Shown here: positions 8,517 through 17,843 of the stretch, in pieces
Position numbering within the stretch: position 1 is the stretch's first letter
Layout of the letters: every line of letters begins with the position of its first letter
Source: Cytophagaceae bacterium
Lineage (GTDB): Bacteria; Bacteroidota; Bacteroidia; Cytophagales; Spirosomataceae
Direction: 5' to 3'
Assembly (NCBI GenBank): GCA_027488335.1
Contig: JAIYBU010000110.1
Span: 1 to 61,507, forward strand
DNA length: 61,507 nucleotides
Notes under the pieces: model-generated
Told to the model about the DNA's origin: nothing
The model's database searches: none
The model's input: the letters and a program-made list of their open reading frames with translations, nothing else
Made by a program: the position numbers and the translations under genes

Positions 8517-8936
8517 ATGATTTTTAAGAATAAGTTTGATGTAACGAAACAATTTGGTGAAGTTTCGATGGGTGACCATCTCGGAATTGAATTTTTAGAA
8601 GTTGGCGATGATTTCGTAACTGCCAGAATGCCCGTTGACCACCGAACCAAACAGCCTTTCGGGATTTTGCACGGAGGAGCATCGGTAGTTTTGGCTGAAA
8701 GTCTGGGCAGTATTGCCTCGGTTTTGGCTTTAGATGATATGGAAAAACAGCGAGCCGTAGGGCTTGAAATCAATGCTAATCACGTTCGCTCGGTGAGTAG
8801 TGGCTGGGTTTATGGAAAAGCAACGCCGATACATATAGGCCGAACTACCCACATTTGGGACATTAGAATTACATCAGAAGAACAAAAATTAGTTTGTGTA
8901 GTACGTCTGACGGTTGCTATTATTGACGCAAAATAG
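8517..8936 (+). CDS. Hotdog-fold PaaI/MenI-type thioesterase
   Basis: A 139-aa acyl-CoA thioesterase of the YbdB/MenI/PaaI hotdog group. The signature FGILHGGASVVLAESLGSIA lies around residues 48-67; the Glu in LAESLGS is the usual catalytic acid. The C-terminal strand region (GRTTHIWDIRI) is also typical. Likely substrates are aromatic acyl-CoAs such as DHNA-CoA of menaquinone synthesis or phenylacetyl-type CoA, but no menaquinone genes adjoin it. The ATG at 8517 is the only sensible start. It reads toward the beta-barrel gene 68 bp downstream and may be co-transcribed with it. Confidence 0.9.
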   Translation: MIFKNKFDVTKQFGEVSMGDHLGIEFLEVGDDFVTARMPVDHRTKQPFGILHGGASVVLAESLGSIASVLALDDMEKQRAVGLEINANHVRSVSSGWVYGKATPIHIGRTTHIWDIRITSEEQKLVCVVRLTVAIIDAK

Positions 8937-9004
8937 GTATTATGGCTTGATTTTTGCTTAAAAATGTGTAGTTTAATATTGAGTGAATCATAAAAAGTTG
9001 TCAG

Positions 9005-9826
9005 ATGAAAAAACTACCATTAATACTAATTAGTGTTATATCAAGTGCTGTTTTTGCTCAAAAAAAAGCAGATACAACGTTAATGAACACCGATTCGGTA
9101 AAAATTGATACGTTGATTAATAAGAATGAAATTTCAAAAAAACGTAAAAAGGTAGAAGTTGATACTTTGAGATATACCGAAGAATTTAAGCGTGACCGAG
9201 TGAAATTTCAGTTTGGTCTTCGTGGAGGTGTAAGTTTTGGCCGATACCAAGTAAAGGAAATCAAAGATGTGGTACGAGTTACTTCTTCGGGTTTGCCACA
9301 ATTTCCAATCGTCAGAGATAATTTTTTGAATAATGCACAATCGGCATTGGGTTATTTGGGTGGTGTGTTTGTTCGGATGACCCGTGGCTCGTTTTATTTT
9401 CAGCCCGAAGCTGTTTATTCTCAAAAAAGTGGCAAGTTTGATATTTTACAGACAAACGGTAGTCTTTTTAAGCGTGTAAATGGTACAATCAACGCAGTAG
9501 ATATTCCGCTGACATTCGGGCTTCGTTTTCGTCAAGCACGAATTTTTGCTGGGCCAGTAGCTTCTTTCCCGATGAACTTTAATCAAGAAATAGAAGATGC
9601 TCTAAAAGTCTATACCGTAAAGAATTTTAAGGATGATTTACTAACACGACCCAAATTTGGAATAAATGCGGGTATTGGTTTTGAATTTAAGCATTTCTTT
9701 ATCGAAGGCCGATACGAAGGTTTGTTTGTGAACATGATTGACTACGAAATCGGGCCAACGAATAATCCTGTGCGGTTTCAGATGGCACCAAGTCAATTTC
9801 AGATTTCGATAGGGTTGGTGAAATGA
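9005..9826 (+). CDS. PorT-like outer-membrane beta-barrel protein
   Basis: A 273-aa exported protein with signal peptide MKKLPLILISVISSAVFAQ, a charged linker of about 40 residues rich in Lys/Asp/Thr, then a beta-barrel of the outer-membrane beta-barrel (porin/PorT-like) type. Aromatic-ended strands are visible (FQFGLRGGVSFGRY, FYFQPEAVYSQKSGKF, FGINAGIGFEFKHFFIEGRY), ending in FQISIGLVK. Length and strand pattern suggest 8-10 strands. Specific function unknown. Convergent with ftsH across a strong terminator. Confidence 0.85.
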   Translation: MKKLPLILISVISSAVFAQKKADTTLMNTDSVKIDTLINKNEISKKRKKVEVDTLRYTEEFKRDRVKFQFGLRGGVSFGRYQVKEIKDVVRVTSSGLPQFPIVRDNFLNNAQSALGYLGGVFVRMTRGSFYFQPEAVYSQKSGKFDILQTNGSLFKRVNGTINAVDIPLTFGLRFRQARIFAGPVASFPMNFNQEIEDALKVYTVKNFKDDLLTRPKFGINAGIGFEFKHFFIEGRYEGLFVNMIDYEIGPTNNPVRFQMAPSQFQISIGLVK

Positions 9827-9837
9827 AGCCTCGATTT

Positions 9838-9879
9838 AAAACAAGAAAAGCTCATCGTTTGATGAGCTTTTCTTGTTTT
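9838..9879. terminator. Strong bidirectional terminator between barrel gene and ftsH
   Basis: A 19-bp perfect stem (AAAACAAGAAAAGCTCATC and complement) with a GTTT loop. The A- and T-rich stem ends give a U tract in both directions. It lies 11 bp from each of the converging stops. Confidence 0.92.
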
Positions 9880-9889
9880 ATTGCCTTAA

Positions 9890-11890
9890 CTACTCTACTG
9901 GCGTTGGTTCTTCGGTAGGAGTATCAATTTTATCCATAAATTCTTGATAGTTAGTCAATTTCTCAAATGGACGTTTACCAATCAATTCAACTAAATCAGA
10001 TTGGTGAAGAATTTCTTTTTTCAATAATTCTTGTGCCACTTTTTCCAATTCTTCACGTTTTTCTATCAATAATTCTTTAGTTCTGAGATATGCACCATCA
10101 ATCAGTTTTTTTACTTCCTCATCAATAGTTTTGGCAGTATCTTCCGAATAGGGTTTCGTGAACGACATTTCACCTTGTCCTTTTGAGTCATAGTATGAAA
10201 CATTTCCGATTTTATCGTTCATGCCATAAATACTAATCATGCCATAAGCACTTTTTGTGATACGCTCTAAGTCGCTCAATGCACCAGTTGTGATTTTTCC
10301 AAAAACAACTTCTTCGGCTGCACGACCACCGAGTGTCATACACATTTCGTCGAGTAATTGCTCGGTTCTATACAAATACTGCTCTTTAGGCAAGTATTGA
10401 GCATAGCCCAAAGCTGCAATTCCACGAGGTACGATACTAACTTTTACTAACGGATTAGCATGTTCTAAGAACCAACCTGCTACTGCATGACCTGCTTCGT
10501 GGTAAGCCACGATTTCTTTTTCTTCTGGCGAAATTAATTTATTTTTCTTTTCTAATCCCCCAATTTCACGGTCGATTGCATCATGGAAATCAATCATTTC
10601 GATAGATGCTTTTCCACGACGAGCGGCCAAAAGGGCTGCTTCATTACACACGTTGGCAATTTCAGCACCTGCAAAACCTGGTGTATTGGCTGCCAATTTC
10701 TTGATATCAATGTTGTTATCAAGTTTCAAAGGTTTCATGTGAACTTTAAAAATGGCTTCACGACCAACAATATCTGGTGTATCAACACTGATTTGGCGGT
10801 CGAAACGACCTGGACGCATCAAAGCTGCATCTAATACATCGGGGCGGTTAGTTGCTGCCAAAATGATAATTCCTGCATCTGAGCCAAAACCATCCATTTC
10901 TACCAATAATGAATTGAGTGTATTTTCACGCTCATCGTTTGCACCTGGCATCGAGCCACGCCCACGAGAACGACCAACCGCATCAATTTCATCAATAAAG
11001 ATAATACAAGGTGCTTTTTCTTTGGCTTGTTTGAAGAGGTCACGCACACGAGCGGCACCCACACCAACAAACATTTCAACGAAATCAGAACCCGAAAGTG
11101 AGAAGAAAGGAACACTTGCTTCGCCAGCAACTGCTTTGGCCAATAAGGTTTTGCCAGTTCCCGGAGGGCCTACAAGCAATGCCCCTTTTGGTATTTTACC
11201 TCCGAGTTCGGTGTATTTCTTGGGTGTTTTCAAGAAATCAACAATTTCTTGCAACTCTTCTTTGGCCTCTTCTAATCCTGCCACATCATTGAATGTGATT
11301 TTTACCTTATTATCCGCATCAAAAAGAGCTGCTCTTGATTTGCCAATATTGAAAATCTGACCACCTGGGCCGCCGCCGCCTGTCATTCGGCTCATTAAGA
11401 AATACATCAAACCAAGCACTACGATGAAAGGCAACAATTGCCAAAACATATTCATCATGTCTTGTCGTTCGACGCTCTCAGGGTACAATGTTTGGCGATA
11501 AGCCTCGTCAATTGGAGCAGTTTTTAAGAAATTGGTATAATCATTCATAAATGATTCTACCGAAACCAAATCTACTTTTAAGTGAGGACCACCCGCATTA
11601 TAACGATTATTGCCTAAATCTTTTTTGTATTGTGGTTTTTGAAGAGCATCACGGGTGAGGCTAACTTCTACACTACGATTACCTTCTACTACGGCTACTT
11701 TTTCTACATCTTTCTGCAAAATCATTTGTTCGAGCTGCTTATACTTAATCGGTGCCAACGAAGCTGACCTCGAAAAAAGTAAAAAGCCTATAATACCCAT
11801 GATAATAGCCGCTACAATCCATCCCTGCAAACCACCACCGTTGTTGGTCGGCTTTCTTTTCGGAAATTCATTACTGTTGTTGTCTGACAT
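9890..11890 (-). CDS. ftsH: ATP-dependent zinc metalloprotease FtsH
   Basis: A 666-aa membrane AAA+ protease that degrades membrane and short-lived soluble proteins. Features in order: TM helix about 22-40; periplasmic FtsH extracellular domain; TM helix about 149-167; AAA domain with Walker A GPPGTGKT at 241-248, Walker B IIFIDE at 296-301 and the second region of homology near [21 protein letters not shown]41 peptidase domain with zinc motif HEAGH at 464-468. All catalytic residues are present. rsfS lies just upstream on the same strand, but a hairpin separates them, so ftsH may also have its own promoter. Confidence 0.98.
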   Translation of the reverse strand: MSDNNSNEFPKRKPTNNGGGLQGWIVAAIIMGIIGFLLFSRSASLAPIKYKQLEQMILQKDVEKVAVVEGNRSVEVSLTRDALQKPQYKKDLGNNRYNAGGPHLKVDLVSVESFMNDYTNFLKTAPIDEAYRQTLYPESVERQDMMNMFWQLLPFIVVLGLMYFLMSRMTGGGGPGGQIFNIGKSRAALFDADNKVKITFNDVAGLEEAKEELQEIVDFLKTPKKYTELGGKIPKGALLVGPPGTGKTLLAKAVAGEASVPFFSLSGSDFVEMFVGVGAARVRDLFKQAKEKAPCIIFIDEIDAVGRSRGRGSMPGANDERENTLNSLLVEMDGFGSDAGIIILAATNRPDVLDAALMRPGRFDRQISVDTPDIVGREAIFKVHMKPLKLDNNIDIKKLAANTPGFAGAEIANVCNEAALLAARRGKASIEMIDFHDAIDREIGGLEKKNKLISPEEKEIVAYHEAGHAVAGWFLEHANPLVKVSIVPRGIAALGYAQYLPKEQYLYRTEQLLDEMCMTLGGRAAEEVVFGKITTGALSDLERITKSAYGMISIYGMNDKIGNVSYYDSKGQGEMSFTKPYSEDTAKTIDEEVKKLIDGAYLRTKELLIEKREELEKVAQELLKKEILHQSDLVELIGKRPFEKLTNYQEFMDKIDTPTEEPTPVE

Positions 11891-11939
11891 TTTTTTAATT
11901 TTTCAAAATTTAATGCAATGGTTATTCATATAAAAAAAT

Positions 11940-11972
11940 AACCTTTACATGGTTTTGAACTATGTAAAGGTT
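11940..11972 (-). terminator. Hairpin terminator between rsfS and ftsH
   Basis: An 11-bp stem (AACCTTTACAT and complement) followed on the minus strand by A plus seven T. It lies past the rsfS stop (11988) and before the ftsH start (11890). It could act as a full terminator or an attenuator between two genes often treated as an operon. Confidence 0.75.
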
Positions 11973-11987
11973 CAAATATTCTTAACA

Positions 11988-12395
11988 TCATTCGAAGACC
12001 ATTTGTTTTGGTGCTTCTGGCTCGAAGCTTTCTTCGATGAGCGTGGTTTCGGCATCGCCCCAAAGCGATTCTAAATCATAAAATTTACGACGGTCTTTTC
12101 TGAAAACGTGAACAACCACATCAACGTAATCGAGCAAAATCCACTCTCGGTTTTGTCTTCCTTCTTGGTGCCAAGGGTTAATTTTGGAGGCTTTGAAAAC
12201 TTCTTCATCTACTGAGTCGGCGATGGCAGCGATTTGAGTGTCGGTATTTCCCGAGCAAACTACAAAAAAGTCAGTGATAGCATTTTTGACATTACGTAAA
12301 TCCATCACTACAATATTTGTCGCTTTTTTTTCTAACATTCCGTGTACTACTAAGCGACTTAACTCCTCACCAGAAAATTCTTTAATTTCTTTCAT
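11988..12395 (-). CDS. rsfS: Ribosome silencing factor RsfS
   Basis: A 135-aa RsfS/Iojap protein. It binds uL14 on the 50S subunit, blocking subunit joining when nutrients are scarce. Recognisable segments are MDLRNVKNAITDFFVVCSGN, then QIAAIADSVDEEV and WILLDYVDVVVHVFRKDRRK (the family's DxVVHxF motif), ending in FYDLESLWGDA. The C-terminal tail is slightly longer than in Proteobacteria and acidic. It is divergent from birA across a 186-bp gap. Confidence 0.97.
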   Translation of the reverse strand: MKEIKEFSGEELSRLVVHGMLEKKATNIVVMDLRNVKNAITDFFVVCSGNTDTQIAAIADSVDEEVFKASKINPWHQEGRQNREWILLDYVDVVVHVFRKDRRKFYDLESLWGDAETTLIEESFEPEAPKQMVFE

Positions 12396-12581
12396 TCAAT
12401 CTTATCTTCATTTAATTTTGTGAGCGGTTCGTTTTATTTAATGATGAATGATAGATGTTTAATGTAAAACTTTATCTTTATCATTAAAGGTTCAAAAAAA
12501 ACGGCTTTCTTTTGAAAGCATACGAACTTCAGGCAAAATGTTTAATACCTGCGTATCTTAAAACGCTAAATTCCTATAAAG

Positions 12582-13349
12582 TTGCACAATTTTCAACCCA
12601 AAACTTTATTTCTCGGCAAAAATATTGTTTATCTGCCAAGTTGTCATTCAACTAACGATATTGCGGCTGAAATAATTCAAACAAAGCGAGTTTTTGATGG
12701 AACAATTGTCATAACATCTGACCAAACGGCGGGGCGTGGGCAACGTGGAAACTCTTGGGAAGCTTTGCCCAATCAAAATATTACGGTTTCGATGATTTTG
12801 AAGCCAGATTTTTTGAATATTGCTCAACAATTTAGATTAAATATGGCAGTTTCGCTCGGAATTTATGAATTTTTGTGCAGATATTTATCAGACGGACTCA
12901 CAATCAAATGGCCCAATGATATATATGTTGGGAGTAGAAAGATGGGAGGAGTTTTGATTGAAAATACTCTTTCTGGAAGCCGCATTACTTATTCGGTTGT
13001 TGGTATTGGTTTGAATATCAATCAATTAAGTTTTGCAAACGATAAAGCTGTTTCGTTGCGGTTGGCTTCTCGGCAACAAGATGATTTTGAGATTGAAAAA
13101 CTGATTGAGCAACTTTGTGAATGTATCGAAAAATATTATTTACAGTTGAAGAATGGGCACACCGAGATTCAGAAAAAAAAGTACTTAGAACGAGTATTTA
13201 GAATAAATGAATGGTATCAGTATGAACAAAATGGCGAACGATTTCTTGGAAAAATAATTGATGTAGCCGAAACTGGACATTTGGTAATGGAAGTAGGTGA
13301 AGACATAAAAAAGTTTGATTTTAAAGAGATTTCGTTTGTATTTGAATAA
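12582..13349 (+). CDS. birA: Biotin--[acetyl-CoA-carboxylase] ligase
   Basis: A 255-aa biotin protein ligase that activates biotin with ATP and attaches it to carboxylase carrier proteins. It lacks the N-terminal helix-turn-helix of E. coli BirA, so it is a catalytic-only (class I) enzyme with no repressor function. Signatures are CHSTNDIAAE, the biotin/AMP loop TAGRGQRGNSWEA, and IKWPNDIYVGSRKMGGVLIE with the catalytic Lys in KMGG. The start is TTG at 12582; no ATG lies between it and the first conserved residues. It is followed 25 bp later by the alcohol dehydrogenase gene. Confidence 0.95.
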   Translation: MHNFQPKTLFLGKNIVYLPSCHSTNDIAAEIIQTKRVFDGTIVITSDQTAGRGQRGNSWEALPNQNITVSMILKPDFLNIAQQFRLNMAVSLGIYEFLCRYLSDGLTIKWPNDIYVGSRKMGGVLIENTLSGSRITYSVVGIGLNINQLSFANDKAVSLRLASRQQDDFEIEKLIEQLCECIEKYYLQLKNGHTEIQKKKYLERVFRINEWYQYEQNGERFLGKIIDVAETGHLVMEVGEDIKKFDFKEISFVFE

Positions 13350-13374
13350 AATTTAACCCTAAAATTTATAGATT

Positions 13375-14400
13375 TTGAAAACAATCATTTTAAATAAACC
13401 GCAAGAATTTCAATTAATTAGTCAAGATTTTGATGATACCTTGGCCGAAAATGAGGCTTTACTGAAAATCCACCGAATTGGTATTTGTGGGACAGATTAT
13501 CATGCGTATCGTGGTCGTCAGCCGTTTTTTTCTTATCCTCGTGTGCTTGGGCATGAACTCGGTGCGGAGGTAATTGGCTTAGGCAATGGTGCAGGAGCGA
13601 ACGGAATCAACATCGGTGATAAAGTTTCAGTAGAACCATATCTGAATTGTGGCGTTTGCCAGCCTTGCCAAAATGGTAAAACTAATTGCTGCGAAAGTCT
13701 AAAAGTTTTGGGCGTGCATGTGGATGGTGGCATGGTCGAATACTTGAAAGTGCCTGTCAATAAACTGCATAAATCAGCTATTTTGGAATACGAGCAATTG
13801 GCTTTGGTCGAAACTTTGGGGATTGGTTCGCACGCAGTTCAACGTGCCAATGTGACCGAAAACGATATTGTACTGGTGATAGGAGCAGGGCCAATTGGTT
13901 TATCGGTTATTCAGTTTGCCAAAATCAACGGAGCAAAAATTGCCGTAATGGATTTTAGTAAACAACGCCTCGAATTTGCCAACGAAGCCATCGGAATTGA
14001 TGAAAGTATTATTGCTTCAGAAGATTTTTCGGCTGATGATTTAAGAAAAATATTAAAAGGAAATATGCCAACGGTAGTTTTTGATGCTACTGGAAATGCA
14101 CAGTCAATGATGAAAGCGTTTTCGTACGTGGCTTTCGGTGGAAAATTGGTCTATGTAGGGCTTTTTCAAGGTGATGTGACGTTTTTCGACCCTGATTTTC
14201 ATCGCCGAGAAATTACGCTTTTGGCCAGTAGAAATGCTCTTCCTGCCGATTTTAAACATATTATTTCTAAAATGGAAAGTGGAGAGATTAACACAAAAGC
14301 TTGGTTAACGCATGAAGCTGCTTTTGAGGATTTACCCACAATCTTTGAAACTTGGCTCGACCCAAAATCACAAGTGATTAAGGCAATAGCGGGTTTTTGA
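13375..14400 (+). CDS. Zinc-binding alcohol dehydrogenase family protein
   Basis: A 341-aa medium-chain dehydrogenase. The catalytic zinc site is seen as GICGTDYHAYRG and GHELGAEVIG; the structural-zinc loop has four Cys in NCGVCQPCQNGKTNCC; the NAD(P) Rossmann motif is VIGAGPIGLSVIQFAK. Relatives include L-gulonate/galactonate 5-dehydrogenases and other polyol or sugar-acid dehydrogenases, so a sugar-acid role is possible. The fucosidase gene 1 kb away is only a weak contextual hint. Translation appears to start at TTG (13375), as in the gene before it. Probably co-transcribed with birA. Confidence 0.9.
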   Translation: MKTIILNKPQEFQLISQDFDDTLAENEALLKIHRIGICGTDYHAYRGRQPFFSYPRVLGHELGAEVIGLGNGAGANGINIGDKVSVEPYLNCGVCQPCQNGKTNCCESLKVLGVHVDGGMVEYLKVPVNKLHKSAILEYEQLALVETLGIGSHAVQRANVTENDIVLVIGAGPIGLSVIQFAKINGAKIAVMDFSKQRLEFANEAIGIDESIIASEDFSADDLRKILKGNMPTVVFDATGNAQSMMKAFSYVAFGGKLVYVGLFQGDVTFFDPDFHRREITLLASRNALPADFKHIISKMESGEINTKAWLTHEAAFEDLPTIFETWLDPKSQVIKAIAGF

Positions 14401-14445
14401 CATCAAATTATTTTTTGTTAATATACCAAAACAAAGGCAAAAAAT

Positions 14446-14476
14446 AGAAAACCATTCCAACGCTGAATGGTTTTCT
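14446..14476. terminator. Bidirectional hairpin terminator
   Basis: A 12-bp perfect stem AGAAAACCATTC / GAATGGTTTTCT with a 7-base loop, between the convergent alcohol dehydrogenase and DUF3298 genes. Confidence 0.85.
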
Positions 14477-14502
14477 GTTGAAAAAAACTATTTTGAAGCT
14501 CT

Positions 14503-15321
14503 TTACTTTATCTCTTTTTTTGCAATTGCACCTAATTCTTGCCAAGTTAAGTCAAAACTAATCGGCCCGAGGGCGTATGCTGCCGCCTCATACGGATTAT
14601 ACATAAAAAGCAATCCAGTTTTTGTAATAGCTATATTGGCAGGCAAATAAAAGGGTTTTTCCCAGAAATAACTTGCTCGGTCATATTTAAAGTCATTATC
14701 TTTGGCAAACTCTTTTTGGGTTTTCTCAAATTTAAGTTCCGCAATTTTTTTCAAAGCTGTTGTATCCGAAACCATATCGGTCAGTTTGAGTAAGTCACCA
14801 GTTTGAGCATTGAAATTTAAGTAAGTAATGGTAGAATTTCCGTGAGCTCCGCCCGTAAACGAGTAAACTTGATAATAAATCGAAATCACTTTTGGCGAAA
14901 TCAAAAGTGTATCGCCCGAACCGTCATAATCCCAGCCCATGATAGGCATGTCATCGTTTTCGGCTGTTAAATCTTCAAATTCTTTCACAAAACTCTTCGC
15001 TAAATGCTCAATCGAACCTGACTTAGTTGTTTGTATGGTATCGTCCATACTGAAAGTTTGGTCTTTTACCATTTGTTCAATCTGAGCATTAATTTTGCCG
15101 ATTATTGCTTCATCGCCACCAACAAGTTTTGGGTATTTTACACTAAAACTTGTAATAACGGTATCGCCATCTTTTGTGATTTTTGGCGGGGTTTTAAGGC
15201 TGTAAGTTACACTATCAACTTTTATTTGGGCTGATGCGGTTTCAGCGGTTGTAGTTTCATTTTTACTCTGACAAGCTGTCAAAGCGATTACCGAAGTGAA
15301 TAGGAGCAAGAGTTGTTTCAT
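14503..15321 (-). CDS. DUF3298/DUF4163 domain lipoprotein
   Basis: A 272-aa lipoprotein with MKQLLLLFTSVIALTACQSK (lipobox LTAC, Cys17) and a Thr/Ala-rich linker. The body shows the DUF4163 and DUF3298 pair: KYPKLVGG near residue 66, then YQVYSFTGGAHGNSTITYLN and DLTWQELGAIAKKEI at the C-terminus. These domains also occur in the anti-sigma factor RsiV, where they bind lysozyme. Whether this protein binds an inhibitor or enzyme is unknown. A single-gene unit. Confidence 0.87.
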   Translation of the reverse strand: MKQLLLLFTSVIALTACQSKNETTTAETASAQIKVDSVTYSLKTPPKITKDGDTVITSFSVKYPKLVGGDEAIIGKINAQIEQMVKDQTFSMDDTIQTTKSGSIEHLAKSFVKEFEDLTAENDDMPIMGWDYDGSGDTLLISPKVISIYYQVYSFTGGAHGNSTITYLNFNAQTGDLLKLTDMVSDTTALKKIAELKFEKTQKEFAKDNDFKYDRASYFWEKPFYLPANIAITKTGLLFMYNPYEAAAYALGPISFDLTWQELGAIAKKEIK

Positions 15322-15403
15322 TGATTATTATTTTAAAAGTGTGAATTCCAAAGATATTATTTTAAAATCAAAATTCTATTTTTTTGAGAAATAAATATAA
15401 AAT

Positions 15404-15435
15404 GAAGGAGTTCCAAAATGTTTTGAAACTCCTTC
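15404..15435 (-). terminator. Hairpin terminator after fucosidase gene
   Basis: A stem of about 15 bp with one mismatch (GAAGGAGTTCCAAAA and its complement) starting 21 bp past the fucosidase stop on the minus strand. Confidence 0.75.
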
Positions 15436-15455
15436 AAATAAATATATTACAAAAC

Positions 15456-16787
15456 TCACTCCACTAACTCGGGTGTATTATATAAAGCTACGTTCGAAAT
15501 AATTGGCTTCGCAAAAGCTTCGTCAAATACAATTCGGAGTTCTTTGGCGGTTGTTGTTGGGAAATAAACAATTCTTTTATGTCCGATTGTAGTCGCAAAA
15601 GTGAGGTTTTTCCATTCTCCATTGAGTTTTGCTTGAATGTAAAACTTTTTCACTCGTTGCCCATAACGAATATCTTCTTGCACTACAAAGCAATTAAAAG
15701 TCTGAGGTTTCGTAAGCTTTATGTGGTACGTGTCTTTGCTAAAATTCTTGGTAAATTTTGCAGCACTCAAGAGGTTATTCTTGAAATAAGTATCTCTTGC
15801 TTTCTTGAAATCCATTAGGGCTTTTTCATCGTTTTCGTGAATGAGACCACGATTATCAACTGGAATGTTTAGTAATAAATTTGAACCACGCCCCACCGAT
15901 TTATTCCAAATATTCATTAAATCTTTGTCGGTTTTTACTTTATTATCCTCATTTTTATGATAAAACCAACCTGGACGAATCGAAACGTCACATTCTGTTG
16001 GAATCCAATGCGTACCATTTTCGTCACCCACATTGAGGTGAGCGGGTTTATCATACGCAGGGAAAAGTTGATTTCCATTAATGGTATTCCAACAAGTTTC
16101 ACCCGCAAAACCTCTTTCATTTCCTACCCACCTAATATCGGGGCCAGCATCACTAAAAATCAACGCATGCGGTTGATAAGTTTTTACGGTTTTATTAAAT
16201 AGCGGAAAGTCATACACTTGGCGTTTGCCATTTGGCCCTTCACCGTTTGCACCATCAAACCAGACTTCAAATAAATCGCCGTATTGGGTGGTAATTTCTT
16301 TGAGCATATTTACATATACTTGGTTGTATTCGGGAGTGCCATACGTTGGGTGATTTCTATCCCATGGCGAAATATAAAGTCCCATTTTTAAGCCATATTC
16401 TTTGCAAGCGGCCGATAATTCTTTCAAAATATCTCCTTTACCATTTTTCCATTTCGATTCCCTAACGGTGTGGGTCGAATATTTACTGGGGTATAACGCA
16501 AAACCATCGTGGTGTTTGGCGGTCAAGATGATGGCCTTCATGCCTGCGGCTTTGCAAATTCTTGCCCACTGACGGCAGTCGAGTTGAGTTGGATTAAAAA
16601 TTTCTTCTTTTTCGGTGCCATCACCCCATTCTTTGTCGGTAAAGGCATTCGGACCGAAGTGAATAAAAGCGTAATATTCCATATCGTGCCATTTCAGTTG
16701 GTCAGCTGATGGTGTTACGCCATATGGTTTGGGTGCTTGAGCAAAAGCAAAACTGGTGATGAAGAGTAAAATGAGGAGTTTTTTCAT
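15456..16787 (-). CDS. GH29 alpha-L-fucosidase, secreted
   Basis: A 443-aa glycoside hydrolase releasing alpha-L-fucose from glycans. The signal peptide MKKLLILLFITSFAFAQ implies a periplasmic or outer-membrane-associated location. The GH29 TIM-barrel motifs are present: YYAFIHFGPNAFTDKEWG, AIILTAKHHDGFALYPS, LYISPWDRNH, and FEVWFDGANGEG, whose Asp is the expected nucleophile. The Trp/Asp pattern and a short C-terminal beta domain (about 345-443) fit subfamily B (1,3/1,4-fucosidases). No SusC/SusD pair adjoins it, so it is not part of a classic PUL. Divergent from the EEP phosphatase gene. Confidence 0.94.
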   Translation of the reverse strand: MKKLLILLFITSFAFAQAPKPYGVTPSADQLKWHDMEYYAFIHFGPNAFTDKEWGDGTEKEEIFNPTQLDCRQWARICKAAGMKAIILTAKHHDGFALYPSKYSTHTVRESKWKNGKGDILKELSAACKEYGLKMGLYISPWDRNHPTYGTPEYNQVYVNMLKEITTQYGDLFEVWFDGANGEGPNGKRQVYDFPLFNKTVKTYQPHALIFSDAGPDIRWVGNERGFAGETCWNTINGNQLFPAYDKPAHLNVGDENGTHWIPTECDVSIRPGWFYHKNEDNKVKTDKDLMNIWNKSVGRGSNLLLNIPVDNRGLIHENDEKALMDFKKARDTYFKNNLLSAAKFTKNFSKDTYHIKLTKPQTFNCFVVQEDIRYGQRVKKFYIQAKLNGEWKNLTFATTIGHKRIVYFPTTTAKELRIVFDEAFAKPIISNVALYNTPELVE

Positions 16788-16935
16788 TTGAAAATTAAAT
16801 TGGATAAGGTTTGAGAATACAAAAATAGAAAATGCGATTAAAAATCTGCTAATAATATCTTAATTCGATTGACGAATAAAACTTTCAGAAAATGTCCTAT
16901 TTTTGTGAAATAAACTATGACAAAACCTTAATAAA

Positions 16936-17775
16936 ATGAAAAAAAGTATTCTGCTGATATTTATTTCTTTCCTGTCCCTCAACGTGTTCGCTCAGGAAAA
17001 AGCACCAATTACCATCGCCTCTTATAACCTAAGATACAACACCCAAAATGATGGTATCAATGCTTGGCCAAATAGAAAAGAACTGGTAAAAGGACTAATT
17101 CGTTTCCATGAGTTTGATATTTTTGGTATTCAAGAAGGCTTGCGTGGTCAGCTCGATGATATTGCCGAAATGGGCGATTTTGCATTTATTGGCAATGGTC
17201 GTGACGATGGTAAACAAGGCGGAGAACATTCTTCGATTTTCTACCGTAAATCCCGCTTTAAAGTCTTAGAATCGGGTGATTTCTGGTTGAGTGAAACCCC
17301 CAATATTCCAGGGAAAGGCTGGGATGCTACTTGTTGTAATCGTATTTGTTCGTGGGCAAAGTTTAAAGATTTAACTACAAAAAAGTCGTTTTATTTATTT
17401 AATGTGCATTTCGACCATCAAGGAGTTATAGCACGCCGAGAGTCAGGTAAATTGATGGTGAAGAAAATCCGAGAAATTGCCAAAGATGAAACAGCGATTC
17501 TGACAGGCGATTTCAATTCTACGCCCGAAACGGAGCAGATTAAACATATTCAGACATTATTGAACGATTCAAAGCAGGTTTCACAAACCCCAGCTTATGG
17601 CCCTGAGGGAACATTTAATGCTTTTAAATTTGATGCTCCGATGAAAGACCGTATTGACTATATTTTTACGAGCAAACAGGTAACCGTTCTAAAATATGGA
17701 GTCTTGACCGATTCATTTGAACAACGTTATCCATCTGACCATCAGCCAGTGGTGGTGAAAGTTATTATTCAATAA
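16936..17775 (+). CDS. Secreted endonuclease/exonuclease/phosphatase family protein
   Basis: A 279-aa EEP-fold metal-dependent phosphodiesterase or phosphatase with signal peptide MKKSILLIFISFLSLNVFAQ. The catalytic set is seen as SYNLRYNT (metal Asn), FGIQEGLRGQL (metal Glu), FNVHFDHQG, GDFNSTPET (catalytic Asp/Asn) and SDHQPVVVKV (catalytic His). Bacteroidota members of this group are mostly uncharacterised secreted phosphoesterases; sugar phosphates, nucleic acid or phospholipid head groups are all possible. A candidate -7 element TATTTTTG lies near 16900. Confidence 0.9.
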   Translation: MKKSILLIFISFLSLNVFAQEKAPITIASYNLRYNTQNDGINAWPNRKELVKGLIRFHEFDIFGIQEGLRGQLDDIAEMGDFAFIGNGRDDGKQGGEHSSIFYRKSRFKVLESGDFWLSETPNIPGKGWDATCCNRICSWAKFKDLTTKKSFYLFNVHFDHQGVIARRESGKLMVKKIREIAKDETAILTGDFNSTPETEQIKHIQTLLNDSKQVSQTPAYGPEGTFNAFKFDAPMKDRIDYIFTSKQVTVLKYGVLTDSFEQRYPSDHQPVVVKVIIQ

Positions 17776-17790
17776 AAAATAGTAATTGAT

Positions 17791-17838
17791 AAAACGTCGG
17801 CAGGAGTTTTTCTTAATCAAATTGTGTGCCGACGTTTT
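17791..17838. terminator. Bidirectional terminator with long loop
   Basis: A 12-bp perfect stem (AAAACGTCGGCA and complement) around a 24-base loop, between the convergent EEP and alpha/beta hydrolase genes. Confidence 0.75.
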
Positions 17839-17843
17839 ACCAT

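Noticed and set aside
10752-11360. A 202-codon open frame on the plus strand
   Set aside because: It lies wholly antisense to the AAA domain of ftsH, whose frame is unmistakable. Composition is that of a mirror frame, with no independent motif.
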